Shown: piece by piece, positions 1 through 7,510 of the stretch
Layout: the number at the start of each line of letters is the position of its first letter
Position numbering within the stretch: the first letter of the stretch is position 1
NCBI GenBank assembly: GCA_910587255.1
Contig: CAJUKT010000096.1
Span: forward strand, 1 to 64,000
Length of the DNA: 64,000 nucleotides
Direction: 5' to 3'
DNA from: an uncultured Oscillospiraceae bacterium
GTDB lineage: Bacteria > Bacillota > Clostridia > Oscillospirales > Oscillospiraceae
Position numbers and translations under genes: made by a program
The notes under the pieces: model-generated
Told to the model about the DNA's origin: nothing
Database searches by the model: none
What the model saw: the letters and a program-made list of their open reading frames with translations, nothing else

Positions 1-69
1 AACAAGCTGATAAATCAGGACTTGACGGACTTCAAACCGGCAAGTCGGATAGTGGTTAAGGCTGTATAA
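1..69 (+). CDS. C-terminal tail of a gene cut by the window edge, probably of the insertion sequence
   Basis: An open frame runs from the first base to a TAA at 67-69 and gives 22 residues ending SRIVVKAV. No start lies inside the window. It sits directly inside the right end of an insertion-sequence-like terminus that ends near 141, so it is probably the last coding stretch of that element, for example its ATP-binding helper protein. The fragment is too short for family assignment. Confidence 0.3.
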   Translation, partial: NKLINQDLTDFKPASRIVVKAV

Positions 70-141
70 CACCTGTATGCTGTCCTGTTAAAAACGACAC
101 TCCATTCCGGCGAAAATCGACATTTTCAAATGGCGCTGACA
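1..141. mobile_element. Right end of an insertion sequence, possibly IS21-like
   Basis: Read on the minus strand from 141, the DNA starts TGTCAGCGCC and repeats TGTC-type blocks (TGTCGATTTTCGCC, then TGTCGTTTTT) within about 50 bases. That layout of several short terminal repeats beginning with TG resembles IS21-family ends. The serine recombinase reading frame stops matching its family exactly where this block begins. The rest of the element lies outside the window, so the family call is inference. Confidence 0.4.
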
Positions 142-277
142 CTTTGCGGTCTATCTTTGTCCCGGTATAGGCTTCCCTCCGAATTACAGCATCAGGGTAT
201 TCCCGCTCGATGTTTCTGATCTGGCGTTCAATACTCTGTTTTGCGGTGCTGATTCTCGCATAGCCGTAAATGCTCAT
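142..277 (-). pseudogene. Truncated serine recombinase (resolvase N-terminus)
   Basis: The gene has a proper ATG at 277 with an upstream AGGAG. The first 45 residues begin MSIYGYARIST and include RQIRNIEREYP and EAYTGTK, the usual start of the resolvase/invertase catalytic domain, with Tyr and Arg of the YxRxS motif present. After residue 45 the family sequence ends and an unrelated tail continues to a stop at 56, in what looks like insertion-sequence terminus. The catalytic core beyond the first strand and the DNA-binding domain are missing, so no recombinase activity is expected. Confidence 0.65.
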
Positions 278-420
278 CGTGTTGCACTCCTATCAAAAAG
301 TATTTTATCTATCGTTCGTTTGATTTGATATTAATATGCTCCTAAAAATATAGGCTAAAATCTGAGACTTTTAATACGGTTCATTAATACGTCAGATTTA
401 ATACTTTCAGTGCCTAAACA

Positions 421-443
421 AGCGGGAGCAGAACGCTCCCGCT
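421..443. terminator. Hairpin terminator after the Uma2 gene
   Basis: A perfect 9-bp stem (AGCGGGAGC and GCTCCCGCT) with a 5-base loop lies immediately downstream of the stop of the minus-strand gene at 452. A short T-rich stretch follows on the minus strand. Confidence 0.7.
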
Positions 444-451
444 CTTGTCAT

Positions 452-1024
452 TCAATGTTGAAAGACACGGACTAAATCAATTTTACAATCATCAAGGATA
501 GATACCGGCACCGACATATTAGTAGCGTAGAAGTCTGGGGAACCGTACTGCCCGTCTTGCAAGAGATGCACCGCAACAGTATGAGCGTCAGGATCAACAA
601 TCCAATATTCCCGAACCCCGGCCCGCTGGTACAAGTTGAATTTTGTTAGCCGATCAGCGCGTCGCGTAGAGTCGGACAATATCTCTATTACCAAATCGGG
701 CGCACCATGAACCCCATGGCGGTCAACCTTATTACGGTCACATACGACCATCAAATCAGGCTGCACTACTGTACCAACATCTTCCGGGCGGTCTTTTTCG
801 TCTTGAAATAGTCTGACATCAAATGGAGCGGGATAGACGTTACAACGCTTCCCTTCCAAGTAATTGCCAAGTTGAAGCAGAAGCGCGGTTAAAACTCGCT
901 GGTGTGAATCAGATGGCGATGCAAGGGCAACAGGGATACCGTCGTACAACTCATAGCGTGTATCTTCATCCCAGGCCAGCAGATCGGCATACGTATAGCG
1001 TTTTTCGACAGGTAATGGAGCCAT
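452..1024 (-). CDS. Uma2 family endonuclease-like protein (DUF820)
   Basis: A 190-residue protein of the Uma2/DUF820 family, which has a PD-(D/E)XK restriction-endonuclease fold. The fold signature is visible as QPDLMVV, then APDLVIEILS and a KFNLYQRAGVREYWIVDP block, giving the Asp, Glu and Lys of a nuclease site. The start at 1024 is chosen over an upstream ATG at 1096 because AAGGAGGC lies just ahead of it and the MAPLP...YTYADLLAW start is typical of the family. It is last of three minus-strand genes after an XRE regulator. The family's biological role is mostly unknown; cleavage activity here is inferred. Confidence 0.85.
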   Translation of the reverse strand: MAPLPVEKRYTYADLLAWDEDTRYELYDGIPVALASPSDSHQRVLTALLLQLGNYLEGKRCNVYPAPFDVRLFQDEKDRPEDVGTVVQPDLMVVCDRNKVDRHGVHGAPDLVIEILSDSTRRADRLTKFNLYQRAGVREYWIVDPDAHTVAVHLLQDGQYGSPDFYATNMSVPVSILDDCKIDLVRVFQH

Positions 1025-1028
1025 AGTC

Positions 1029-1232
1029 TTAAGCCTCCTTTTTTGTGTCAGTAATAGACATATACTTACTGAATATATGATACAGCGTATTTTCAATTCT
1101 TCTTTTTACCCGTTCACGGTCTTCTTCGCTTCTGTAAATAGGAGTCAAATTGCGCACAACATATTCCTTTCCATCTACTGCAACTTGCTTTTTTTCCTCT
1201 GTGAAACCAATAATACCATTCTCTATTTCCAT
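1029..1232 (-). CDS. Small hypothetical protein (67 aa)
   Basis: This short charged protein has a core DGKEYVVRNLTPIY followed by a helix EEDRERVKRRIENTLYHIFSKY. It resembles small proteins often carried by clostridial mobile elements, but no named family is recognised. It ends 4 bases before the Uma2 start, with the Uma2 ribosome site inside its last codons, so the two are co-transcribed and probably co-translated. Confidence 0.55.
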   Translation of the reverse strand: MEIENGIIGFTEEKKQVAVDGKEYVVRNLTPIYRSEEDRERVKRRIENTLYHIFSKYMSITDTKKEA

Positions 1233-1249
1233 TTTCTTACCTCACAAGT

Positions 1250-1471
1250 TCATTTCTCTTGTTCGGGTTCTGGTACATACTCCATAATATCCCCAGGTTG
1301 ACACTGGAGAACGTCGCAAAGTCTTGCAATTGAACGATGGTCAAGCCCGCCTGTTCCGTTTTTTATCGCGGTAAGCGTTGCCTGTCCAAGTATTTTTTCC
1401 TTTCTGATACGATACGAAGTATACCCCTTTTCCTCAAGTAATTTGAGTAATTTGTCATACTTTATAGGCAT
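1250..1471 (-). CDS. Small XRE-family transcriptional regulator
   Basis: A 73-residue protein that is essentially one Cro/C1-type helix-turn-helix (MPIKYDKLLKLLEEKGYTSY, a recognition region ILGQATLTAIKNG, then RLCDVLQCQPGDIMEY). Single-domain repressors of this type (YozG-like) usually control their own divergent promoter. Here the divergent intergenic region holds three matching 14-base sites overlapping both promoters, which fits autoregulation. It heads the short operon with the 67-residue gene and Uma2. Confidence 0.85.
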   Translation of the reverse strand: MPIKYDKLLKLLEEKGYTSYRIRKEKILGQATLTAIKNGTGGLDHRSIARLCDVLQCQPGDIMEYVPEPEQEK

Positions 1472-1533
1472 TTTCTCACTTCCTCTTTGTTATTGGGAGC
1501 GGTGCAAAATCGGGCACCTTCTCCATTGTCCAT

Positions 1534-1562
1534 ATTATAGCGCAAAATATACACTATTTCAA
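1534..1562 (-). promoter_or_regulatory. Promoter of the XRE-Uma2 operon
   Basis: On the minus strand, TTGAAA (1557-1562), a 17-base spacer and a perfect TATAAT (1534-1539) lie upstream of the regulator start at 1471. The -35 box lies inside the first operator-like site (1552-1565). Confidence 0.7.
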
Positions 1563-1632
1563 GTGATAAAATGCACAGATATTGTCACTAAAGATTGTGC
1601 ATATAGCCAATAGACATTCACTAAAGATAGTG
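1552..1632. promoter_or_regulatory. Three evenly spaced operator-like sites
   Basis: Three dyad sites occur at 1552-1565 (CACTATTTCAAGTG), 1586-1599 (CACTAAAGATTGTG) and 1619-1632 (CACTAAAGATAGTG). Their starts are 34 and 33 bases apart, close to three helical turns, so a bound repressor would sit on the same DNA face. The outer sites cover the -35 region of the minus promoter and the spacer of the plus promoter. The likely binder is the XRE protein at 1250-1471. Confidence 0.65.
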
Positions 1633-1639
1633 CTATACT
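1611..1639 (+). promoter_or_regulatory. Promoter of the 91-aa gene
   Basis: TAGACA (1611-1616), a 17-base spacer and TATACT (1634-1639) precede the plus-strand gene at 1692. The third operator-like site fills the spacer exactly. A TATAAT at 1639-1644 is an alternative -10 box. Confidence 0.55.
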
Positions 1640-1691
1640 ATAATCACAGCAGGGGACAACAAAGCCCCTCAAAAATAAGGAGGTTCACACA

Positions 1692-1967
1692 ATGAGTATT
1701 GACATGATGAACACAAAGGTGAAGGAGCTGAGAGAGCTACGCCGCATGGCTGACGATCTGGCCGGAGAGATCGAGGCCATTCAGGACGAAATCAAGGCGC
1801 ATATGACCGAGAGCAACACGGACACACTGACAGGCATTGACTGGAAGGTGACGTGGAAAGCAGTGACGAGCAAACGGCTGGACACAACAGCGCTGAAGAA
1901 AGCCCTGCCGGACGTGGCCGAGCGGTTCATGAAAGAGAGCGTAAGCAAGCGGTTCACGCTGGTATAA
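1692..1967 (+). CDS. Small coiled-coil protein of phage/ICE type (91 aa)
   Basis: A strong AAGGAGG precedes the ATG. The protein opens with a charged helix likely to form a coiled coil (residues 5-40, KELRELRRMADDLAGEIEAI) and ends with WKVTWKAVTSKRLDTTALKK...RFTLV. That tail resembles the C-terminal segment found in YqaJ-type recombinases and in small companions of phage and integrative-element recombination genes. No precise function can be given. It is expressed from the repressor-controlled divergent promoter. Confidence 0.6.
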   Translation: MSIDMMNTKVKELRELRRMADDLAGEIEAIQDEIKAHMTESNTDTLTGIDWKVTWKAVTSKRLDTTALKKALPDVAERFMKESVSKRFTLV

Positions 1968-2029
1968 AGAAAGGCCGCTAACCTAAGCACCCTGAGAAAG
2001 TAATTAGGTAAGCAGCCAGTGACCGCACA

Positions 2030-2070
2030 GGGGCGGGCAAAAATAGTATAACACAATGCCCGCTCCTTTT
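2030..2070 (+). terminator. Probable terminator between the two small plus-strand genes
   Basis: Arms at 2030-2038 and 2058-2066 pair over 9 bp with one G-U pair, followed by TTTT. The loop is 19 bases, longer than usual, so strength is uncertain. Confidence 0.45.
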
Positions 2071-2129
2071 CAACCACAAATTATTAGCGCCGTGACAACG
2101 GCGCACACAGCAGAAAAGGAGTTTTAACA

Positions 2130-2528
2130 ATGACTATCAACAGCATCATTTTTGACCTCATCAGCACCAACAGCACCCGGATTTATCTGCCCTGCCAGAT
2201 CACCGACAATCTGAGCTGGGAGGCCACAAAAGCCCTTTGGGAGAGCGGCAAAGACATTCAGGATATCGCAAGTATCACGGCCTATATCGTGCCGCATGTC
2301 AGCCCCATTAAGCCGATTATCGGCTACCTGCTGGAAGTCACCACCACGAACGGCCAGCGCATCACAAAGCACCTTAAAGCCAACTTCACGACAGAGGAAG
2401 CAGCCGACATTCTCAACCGCTTCTTCAAGGCGGGAGCGCCTGGACTGGCCCCGGATATGTGGAAGCTCTACGAGAGCCAGCACAGCAGATACACCAGCAA
2501 GGGTCAATATCATACACAAGCCGCATAA
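2130..2528 (+). CDS. Hypothetical protein (132 aa) of accessory region
   Basis: AAAAGGAG precedes the ATG at a good distance. The protein is soluble with no signal peptide, and contains a region from about residue 55 (VSPIKPIIGYLLEVTTTNGQ) and a helical C-terminal third (TTEEAADILNRFFKAG). No family is recognised. It follows the 91-aa gene in the same direction and is closed by a strong terminator at 2539, so it looks like cargo or maintenance DNA of a degraded element. Confidence 0.6.
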   Translation: MTINSIIFDLISTNSTRIYLPCQITDNLSWEATKALWESGKDIQDIASITAYIVPHVSPIKPIIGYLLEVTTTNGQRITKHLKANFTTEEAADILNRFFKAGAPGLAPDMWKLYESQHSRYTSKGQYHTQAA

Positions 2529-2538
2529 ATTAAAGGAG

Positions 2539-2575
2539 AGCGTCAGAGGTATAAAGCCCCTGACGCTTCTTTTTT
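2539..2575 (+). terminator. Rho-independent terminator
   Basis: An 11-bp stem (AGCGTCAGAGG with CCCCTGACGCT, one mismatch) and a T-rich tail (TTCTTTTTT) follow the stop at 2528. Confidence 0.85.
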
Positions 2576-2928
2576 GCGAGCGGGAGAGGCCGCAGAACAA
2601 CGATAAGCGGCCTACGTCGGCTTTTAAGGTGAACAATGAGTAAACACCAGCCGCAAAGCCTAGAACGGCCCTCAAACGGTTCAGCGGGTAATGACAGCAG
2701 AGAGAGAACCACTCCTACCGGATATCCCCACACAAAGATGGGGGGTAGTTTACATTTTGGAGGCCCCATATATCTGCATATATGTATACTGTACCCTCAA
2801 CCACACGTCTCAAGAAATTTACAGCAGAATAGAGAAATTTTTCCAGGAAATACGTTGCGATGGCACAATCAGGTATCCTACCTCTTATAAAGGTTTTTCA
2901 CTAAAAAGTGCTAAAAATCAACCTACAA
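2576..2928. other. Gene-poor stretch
   Basis: No convincing gene was found. Two overlapping open frames (2636-2890 and 2691-2954, plus strand) lack a family match and have poor composition. The DNA becomes AT-rich towards 2900. The convergent surface-protein gene ends at 2929. Confidence 0.5.
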
Positions 2929-4725
2929 TCAGTACATCGCAAATACGCCATTAAGTAAATCTACAAAGTCTCCACGTGTGATAATGGAATTTATATCAAG
3001 ACTTACGCTGTCTTCAATCCATCCCAGGGCGGCGGCGGTTTCTACGGCTTGCAGCGCCCATCCGTTATAAGTGATATATTGCAAATCGTACTCCTGTATC
3101 TTTGTAAAGCGCGTCAATATGGTTAATGCCTGTGCCCATGTCAAAAGATTGTTCGGACAATATTGGTCATTGCCGCATCCCGCCACAATGCCAGCATTGG
3201 CTATGGTGCTGACAGCCTCATTGTACCATGCGGAAACGGGGCAATCAATAAATGGATTTTCTAAGGTATAGAATTGCTCAATGCTCTCTTCTGTCAAGAG
3301 TCTATATATTATTTGTGCGGCCTGTGCTCTTGTTAGCGGGTCTTCTTCATGCAACAGTCCATCTCCATACCCAGCTAACACTACGAAGCGAGAGGTGTCA
3401 ATCACGGCACTACCGCAAATAAGCATGGGTGTATCTTCGAGCGGGATATCATCATCGTCATTCTCATCCTTTGGTGTGGAACTTATAGGTGAGGACGATA
3501 CAGACGGCCACCAATGGATAGACGGGGTATAATCACTACCGCTGTTGTCGTTGTCCTCTGGAGGATTTGCAGACGGTTTTTGAGGCAATTCTGTATCTAT
3601 ATTGGTATCTCCGCCCTCCTGCTCTTTTGGTGGCTCTTGGGAACTGTTATCTTCATTTGTTGGCGGTTGCGGCTCCAATTCAGATGGCGGATCAACAGGG
3701 ACTGGCTCTGTCTCTTCAGGTGCAAATTTTGCTACAAAATACTTTGTAGCCTCTTCTGTTGTCAAATACATGAATCTTATGGTATCATAATTATCATACG
3801 GAAGTTGAACTTTTTCTCCCGTAAACTCATCATAATATCCCGCTTCCTCTTCCATATCATCGGTAATAATGAGCGTACCGTTAATATAGATATCTGTTCC
3901 AATTCCATGTTCAGGGTCAGCCAAAATATTACCGTAAACCTTGCAATTAGTCATTATAGTTGAGTTGGCATACGCAATTATACCACCGCTCCAATTTTCT
4001 GTTATAGTACAATCAATAAGTTCCAAATCGCCACAATTATATATCCCTGCTGCGTTATTTCGTACAAAAGTACATGATTCACAAATTGCGACAGAGTTAT
4101 AATTTAGAGAAACCGGATACGACTCATTATTTGTAAATGTGCAGTTGGATATAGTGGCCTTATCCCCTGTATCCTTTTGTGATTTGATTTTTATAAAAGC
4201 TTCATGATGGATATTTTCTCCATCAAAATGGCAATCAATTACTTTTGAGGTTCCAGAAAGATCAATCGTCTGCCTGTACTCAGCAGTGTCTACAATTTCA
4301 AACCCTTTTAATGTACCATCTGCCCAAATATCAAACATAGCATTACAATAATAAGCATCTGAAATAAAATTATCAGATCTTTTTAAAGTAATATGTTTGT
4401 CTGTCTCAATAACCGCATCCCCTGAAATAATGATTTGTTTTGAAATCTCAATAATAGCACCGTCTTTAGCATTAGCAACAGCAACTTCCAGTTCCTCATA
4501 AGATGACACCTTGACGGGAGTTGCCTCTTGTGTGTCTGGTAATTCCTGATTCTCCAATAGTGTTTCATTGGGTTCCCGTGCATAACTTTCATTTAGATCG
4601 GAACTTTCTACACCGTCAATCTCTACGGTTTCTTCGGTGTCAACCGATAGCTCTTCCGCATATGCCAAGGACATAGCGCCCACCAGCAGGCAGAGCGCAA
4701 GTAAAATGGACAGCAACCTCTTCAC
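2929..4725 (-). CDS. Secreted parallel beta-helix protein with SLH cell-wall anchor
   Basis: A 598-residue exported protein. Residues 1-24 are a signal peptide (basic MKR, long hydrophobic core, AYA cleavage). Residues about 70-300 form right-handed beta-helix coils with repeated short strands and Asn/Cys turns, as in pectate-lyase-like and adhesin-type proteins. A Pro/Glu/Asp-rich linker (about 325-430) leads to S-layer homology modules (GYGDGLLHEEDPLTRAQAAQ; AGCGNDQYCPNNLLTWAQAL), which bind pyruvylated wall polymers. It starts with GTG at 4725, overlapping the regulator's stop as GTGA, with GGAGGAA upstream. No catalytic motif was recognised, so adhesion or glycan binding is inference. Confidence 0.8.
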   Translation of the reverse strand: MKRLLSILLALCLLVGAMSLAYAEELSVDTEETVEIDGVESSDLNESYAREPNETLLENQELPDTQEATPVKVSSYEELEVAVANAKDGAIIEISKQIIISGDAVIETDKHITLKRSDNFISDAYYCNAMFDIWADGTLKGFEIVDTAEYRQTIDLSGTSKVIDCHFDGENIHHEAFIKIKSQKDTGDKATISNCTFTNNESYPVSLNYNSVAICESCTFVRNNAAGIYNCGDLELIDCTITENWSGGIIAYANSTIMTNCKVYGNILADPEHGIGTDIYINGTLIITDDMEEEAGYYDEFTGEKVQLPYDNYDTIRFMYLTTEEATKYFVAKFAPEETEPVPVDPPSELEPQPPTNEDNSSQEPPKEQEGGDTNIDTELPQKPSANPPEDNDNSGSDYTPSIHWWPSVSSSPISSTPKDENDDDDIPLEDTPMLICGSAVIDTSRFVVLAGYGDGLLHEEDPLTRAQAAQIIYRLLTEESIEQFYTLENPFIDCPVSAWYNEAVSTIANAGIVAGCGNDQYCPNNLLTWAQALTILTRFTKIQEYDLQYITYNGWALQAVETAAALGWIEDSVSLDINSIITRGDFVDLLNGVFAMY

Positions 4726-5033
4726 TGCAATTCCTCCAATTTTTGATTTTTTGCTGTCATAGAGGCCACAAGGTCGCTGATTGCTACAGCTTCAGCGGAA
4801 GTAAGGCCGGATATATCCAACGTCCTCATATCCTGCCTCCCCAGAAGATAATCTGTGCTAACTCGATAAAGATTTGCCAAGCGAATAAGTACATCATAGG
4901 ACGGTTGCCGTATATCGTTCTCATAAGCCGATACCGCACCTTTTGTTACGCCTATCAGATTGGCAACCTGCTCTTGCCGCAAATGCTTGTCCACTCTAAG
5001 CTGTCTTAGTCTCATAGACAAATCAACGATCAT
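4722..5033 (-). CDS. XRE-family regulator coupled to the surface protein
   Basis: A 103-residue protein with a Cro/C1 helix-turn-helix (residues about 3-62: LRQLRVDKHLRQEQVANLIG, then VTKGAVSAYENDIRQPS and a YRVSTDYLLG ending). A short C-terminal helical segment follows. The ATG at 5033 is preferred because GAGGTG sits six bases upstream; longer frames reach 5135 without a ribosome site. Its stop overlaps the surface-protein start, so the two are translated together and it probably governs that gene's expression. Confidence 0.82.
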   Translation of the reverse strand: MIVDLSMRLRQLRVDKHLRQEQVANLIGVTKGAVSAYENDIRQPSYDVLIRLANLYRVSTDYLLGRQDMRTLDISGLTSAEAVAISDLVASMTAKNQKLEELQ

Positions 5034-5098
5034 GTGCATCACCTCATGCAGCATGATACAGGATACCAATAAAAAAGTTGCGGATGGTTGACTTTTAA

Positions 5099-5320
5099 CA
5101 ACGATTTGCATACAAAATCCCTTACAACAATGCAAGGGCAGTATTATGGGCTAAACACAGCACAACCTCGTATTATGCTCTGCTTAACCTACAACAAGAG
5201 CTGTTGGCGGCTCTTTCGTATCCACTTCATGTTGATTGTACTGGCGAGGCTATTGAACTGGTCAAGCAAAAACTTGACCAGAAAAATGTGTACTTCACTA
5301 ACCCTGCCTTTGATAAATAA
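5099..5320 (+). pseudogene. Start-less C-terminal gene remnant
   Basis: A frame opens after a TAA at 5096-5098 and runs to TAA at 5318-5320 with protein-like composition (NARAVLWAKHSTTSYYALLN ... TGEAIELVKQKLDQ, ending FTNPAFDK). It has no ATG, and its only GTG/TTG codons are internal or near the end. A good plus-strand hairpin terminator follows at 5342. This fits the 3-prime end of a gene that lost its front. The family was not recognised. Confidence 0.45.
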
Positions 5321-5341
5321 TTTGTTCTCTTCTCAAAAGAA

Positions 5342-5374
5342 CGCCCGTCCTGAAATCAGGGCGGGCGCATTTTA
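5342..5374 (+). terminator. Hairpin terminator after the gene remnant
   Basis: CGCCCGTCCTGA pairs with TCAGGGCGGGCG across two bases, followed by CATTTTA. A near-identical hairpin terminates the nuclease gene at 7523-7548. Confidence 0.7.
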
Positions 5375-5588
5375 CTCCCTCACCTTGCTCTCTCATCCTC
5401 TGCAAAAAATACCGCCAGTCTGACACGCAAAACATCTTACTCACAGTTCCCTAACTTCATTTATCTGTCATATTATGTAAAGAGTTCAGCATTTCGTTGT
5501 CCTTCTTCTATTGTTGTCCATAGTGCCAGAAAAGCAACTCAAAATCAGCAATCCTTTTCTTCATTGATCCATTTGGCGCCTCTACAAT

Positions 5589-5616
5589 GAGGGATCAGGT
5601 TTATACCCGATCCCTC
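5589..5616. terminator. Possible terminator of the 188-aa membrane protein gene
   Basis: GAGGGATC and GATCCCTC form an 8-bp stem extended by an inner GGT/ACC pair. It lies 30 bases beyond the minus-strand stop at 5646, but no clear T-tract follows on the minus strand. Confidence 0.45.
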
Positions 5617-5645
5617 GTTGCACACTAATATATTGTTTTCTCTTT

Positions 5646-6212
5646 TTAGGCCTTAGCGTTCGCGTTCGCCTTAGCCGTATTCAGCAAAGCACACAGCTGA
5701 TCCGCCTTGGAGATTGCCTCCAGCACTCGAGCGTCTTTCATGGACAGTGTCCCCCTAGATACCTGAAGTGTGGTGATACGTACCTTCTTTCCGTCCAGCC
5801 GGAATTCACAACTCACCCGAGAGGTAGCCATGCCGAACTTGCCATTGTTAGTTCCCACGTTGGTCACTTTACTCAAATCCACAAACTGGAGCTCAGTAGG
5901 ATTGCTGCGGTATACAACACCCATTTTTCCGCCTTGATCAATATAGTACACTGCATTGTTTGCTTCAAATTTGTATTGGTACGTAAACCCCTGTGATTTG
6001 AAATCCGCCTCCATCTCTTTTGCCAGCTTCTTCATTCTGCTTTCCAACAACATGGGGATTGCCACAACAGTGCCAACCGCTACAAACACGGCACCCACAA
6101 AAATACTCTTATTGTCCATAAATACAGTAAACGCAAGAATTACCAGTACTGCAGCCACTACTGCAGGAATACCGGCCCAGACAGCCAGATAGGAAAAGTT
6201 GGTCTTTTTCAT
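5646..6212 (-). CDS. Small membrane protein of unknown function (188 aa)
   Basis: Two membrane helices span roughly residues 8-30 and 36-55, followed by a basic linker (ESRMKKLAKEMEADFKSQG) and a soluble domain of about 120 residues rich in beta strands (YYIDQGGKMGVVYRSNPTEL...). This resembles a PH-like or YcxB-type layout on the cytoplasmic face, but the family was not recognised. The last residues are Ala/Asn/Lys-rich (TAKANANAKA). It appears monocistronic. Confidence 0.6.
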   Translation of the reverse strand: MKKTNFSYLAVWAGIPAVVAAVLVILAFTVFMDNKSIFVGAVFVAVGTVVAIPMLLESRMKKLAKEMEADFKSQGFTYQYKFEANNAVYYIDQGGKMGVVYRSNPTELQFVDLSKVTNVGTNNGKFGMATSRVSCEFRLDGKKVRITTLQVSRGTLSMKDARVLEAISKADQLCALLNTAKANANAKA

Positions 6213-6420
6213 GATTTATTTCTCCTCTCAGTCATTATTATTCTATTTCAAGCCGCTTTTTTGCGGCGATTCTTTGCGTTTGATTAGCGGGCGGTCCTCT
6301 TTGCAGTTAGCATTCACCGTCACCATCCGTCCGCAAGGCCATGAATTGAAAGATTTGGAAATAACAAATCCTCGTCCAGCACAGCGCGGCCCCGCAGTTC
6401 TGCAAAGTCCATATTGGAAA

Positions 6421-7230
6421 TCACGCTCCGGCACCACTCTCGATCCGCTCCCTGGACGGAAAGCGCAGGGAGCACCTCTTCTGTAAGACCGCAGTCATAG
6501 CCAAAGGACCATATTTTTCGCTCTGCCTGCAAGCTTCTACTGCCCTCAAATAAACAGAAGGACTATGTATTGACACATTGTTCCACTCTTCCAGCTCACC
6601 CACATCCTGCCATTGAATTCCCACTTCCTTACATCGGCCATCGCTGTAAATTGCCGCAGAAATGGTAGCATACTTCCCTAAATGTCCTTCGTCCAGCCTA
6701 TATTTTGCTGTCAACAGGTTTCGTTTGTCCTCTGACATGGGAATATGCTTGTATGTCAGCTCTGTCGGTTCCTGTTCCAGTAACGCTCCCATCAGGAGCC
6801 AAAGTTCTTCTGCCCACTGCTCTCCCCCCAACTCGCCCCAGTCCATTTTACGGCAAGCCACGGAGCTTCCTTTCATCCAGTAGAGCCACCCGTCATACCA
6901 AAGGTATTCCCCATGCTTCATATCTTCACAGTATGCCAAGGTATACTCCTGTGTAAAATATATGTCCGCATCTCGCCTCCCATCCGTCATATCCTGCCAG
7001 CTAACGGTATAACCACGCCAGTCCTTCTGCCATTCTTGCCAAAAGCTAAGGGAAAATGCCTCATAGGCGGCCTTGGCCTGCCCTTCAGTGAAAGTTTGTT
7101 CTCCAAATGGCTCTCCTCCCGGCAGCTTCGGAGCCATATGGCATCCAGAAAGCACCGCTGTCAAAACTATGACTATCAAACAAACCGCCAGCCGGCTAAC
7201 CAGTATTTTGAGTTCTTCTCGTTTACGCAT
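6421..7230 (-). CDS. Lipoprotein of unknown function, apparently frameshifted near its end
   Basis: Residues 1-30 are a lipoprotein signal with the lipobox LSGC, so the mature protein is anchored at the membrane outside. The soluble part has many Trp and Glu (SFWQEWQKDWRGY, LWYDGWLYWMKG) and no recognised domain. The frame used here ends at 6421 with an unnatural tail (RFPSRERIESGAGA). A neighbouring frame ending at 6320 gives a more protein-like continuation (IWSFGYDCGLTEEVLP). One missing T near 6548-6550 would join them into a protein of about 300 residues. This is either a real mutation or a sequence error. Confidence 0.65.
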   Translation of the reverse strand: MRKREELKILVSRLAVCLIVIVLTAVLSGCHMAPKLPGGEPFGEQTFTEGQAKAAYEAFSLSFWQEWQKDWRGYTVSWQDMTDGRRDADIYFTQEYTLAYCEDMKHGEYLWYDGWLYWMKGSSVACRKMDWGELGGEQWAEELWLLMGALLEQEPTELTYKHIPMSEDKRNLLTAKYRLDEGHLGKYATISAAIYSDGRCKEVGIQWQDVGELEEWNNVSIHSPSVYLRAVEACRQSEKYGPLAMTAVLQKRCSLRFPSRERIESGAGA

Positions 7231-7510
7231 AATCGCCTTCTCCTCTTAGCATCTCCCCTTCAGCTCTCATATTGAAACTTTTTCTTACGTATAATTTTAT
7301 GTTTCCATCATTAAATTCAGGGACATCCATTCTTGTCCATTTCCGTGAAATCGAAATTTGCAGAGCCCAATTCAATTTTTACCGCAAACTGGCCAAAGAG
7401 GCTGATATAGTTTTTCGACTCCATAAGGGCCAATTGCAGGTCTCACCTAGGTACAAATGGAAGTCTGTATGAATGATGGCATACCGCCCTTGTGTCTCCT
7501 GAGCTGTCCG
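7231..7510. other. Intergenic stretch without a supported gene
   Basis: AT-rich leader DNA of the lipoprotein gene lies at the left. A 66-codon plus-strand frame (7272-7472) lacks a ribosome site and family resemblance. Nothing else was recognised before the terminator. Confidence 0.5.

Noticed and set aside
2636..2954. Two overlapping plus-strand frames (84 and 87 codons)
   Set aside because: Neither has a recognisable domain; composition is irregular and they overlap in different frames in AT-rich DNA.
5088..5423. A 111-codon plus-strand frame
   Set aside because: It runs out of register with the protein-like remnant at 5099-5320, crosses the terminator at 5342, and has no family or ribosome site.
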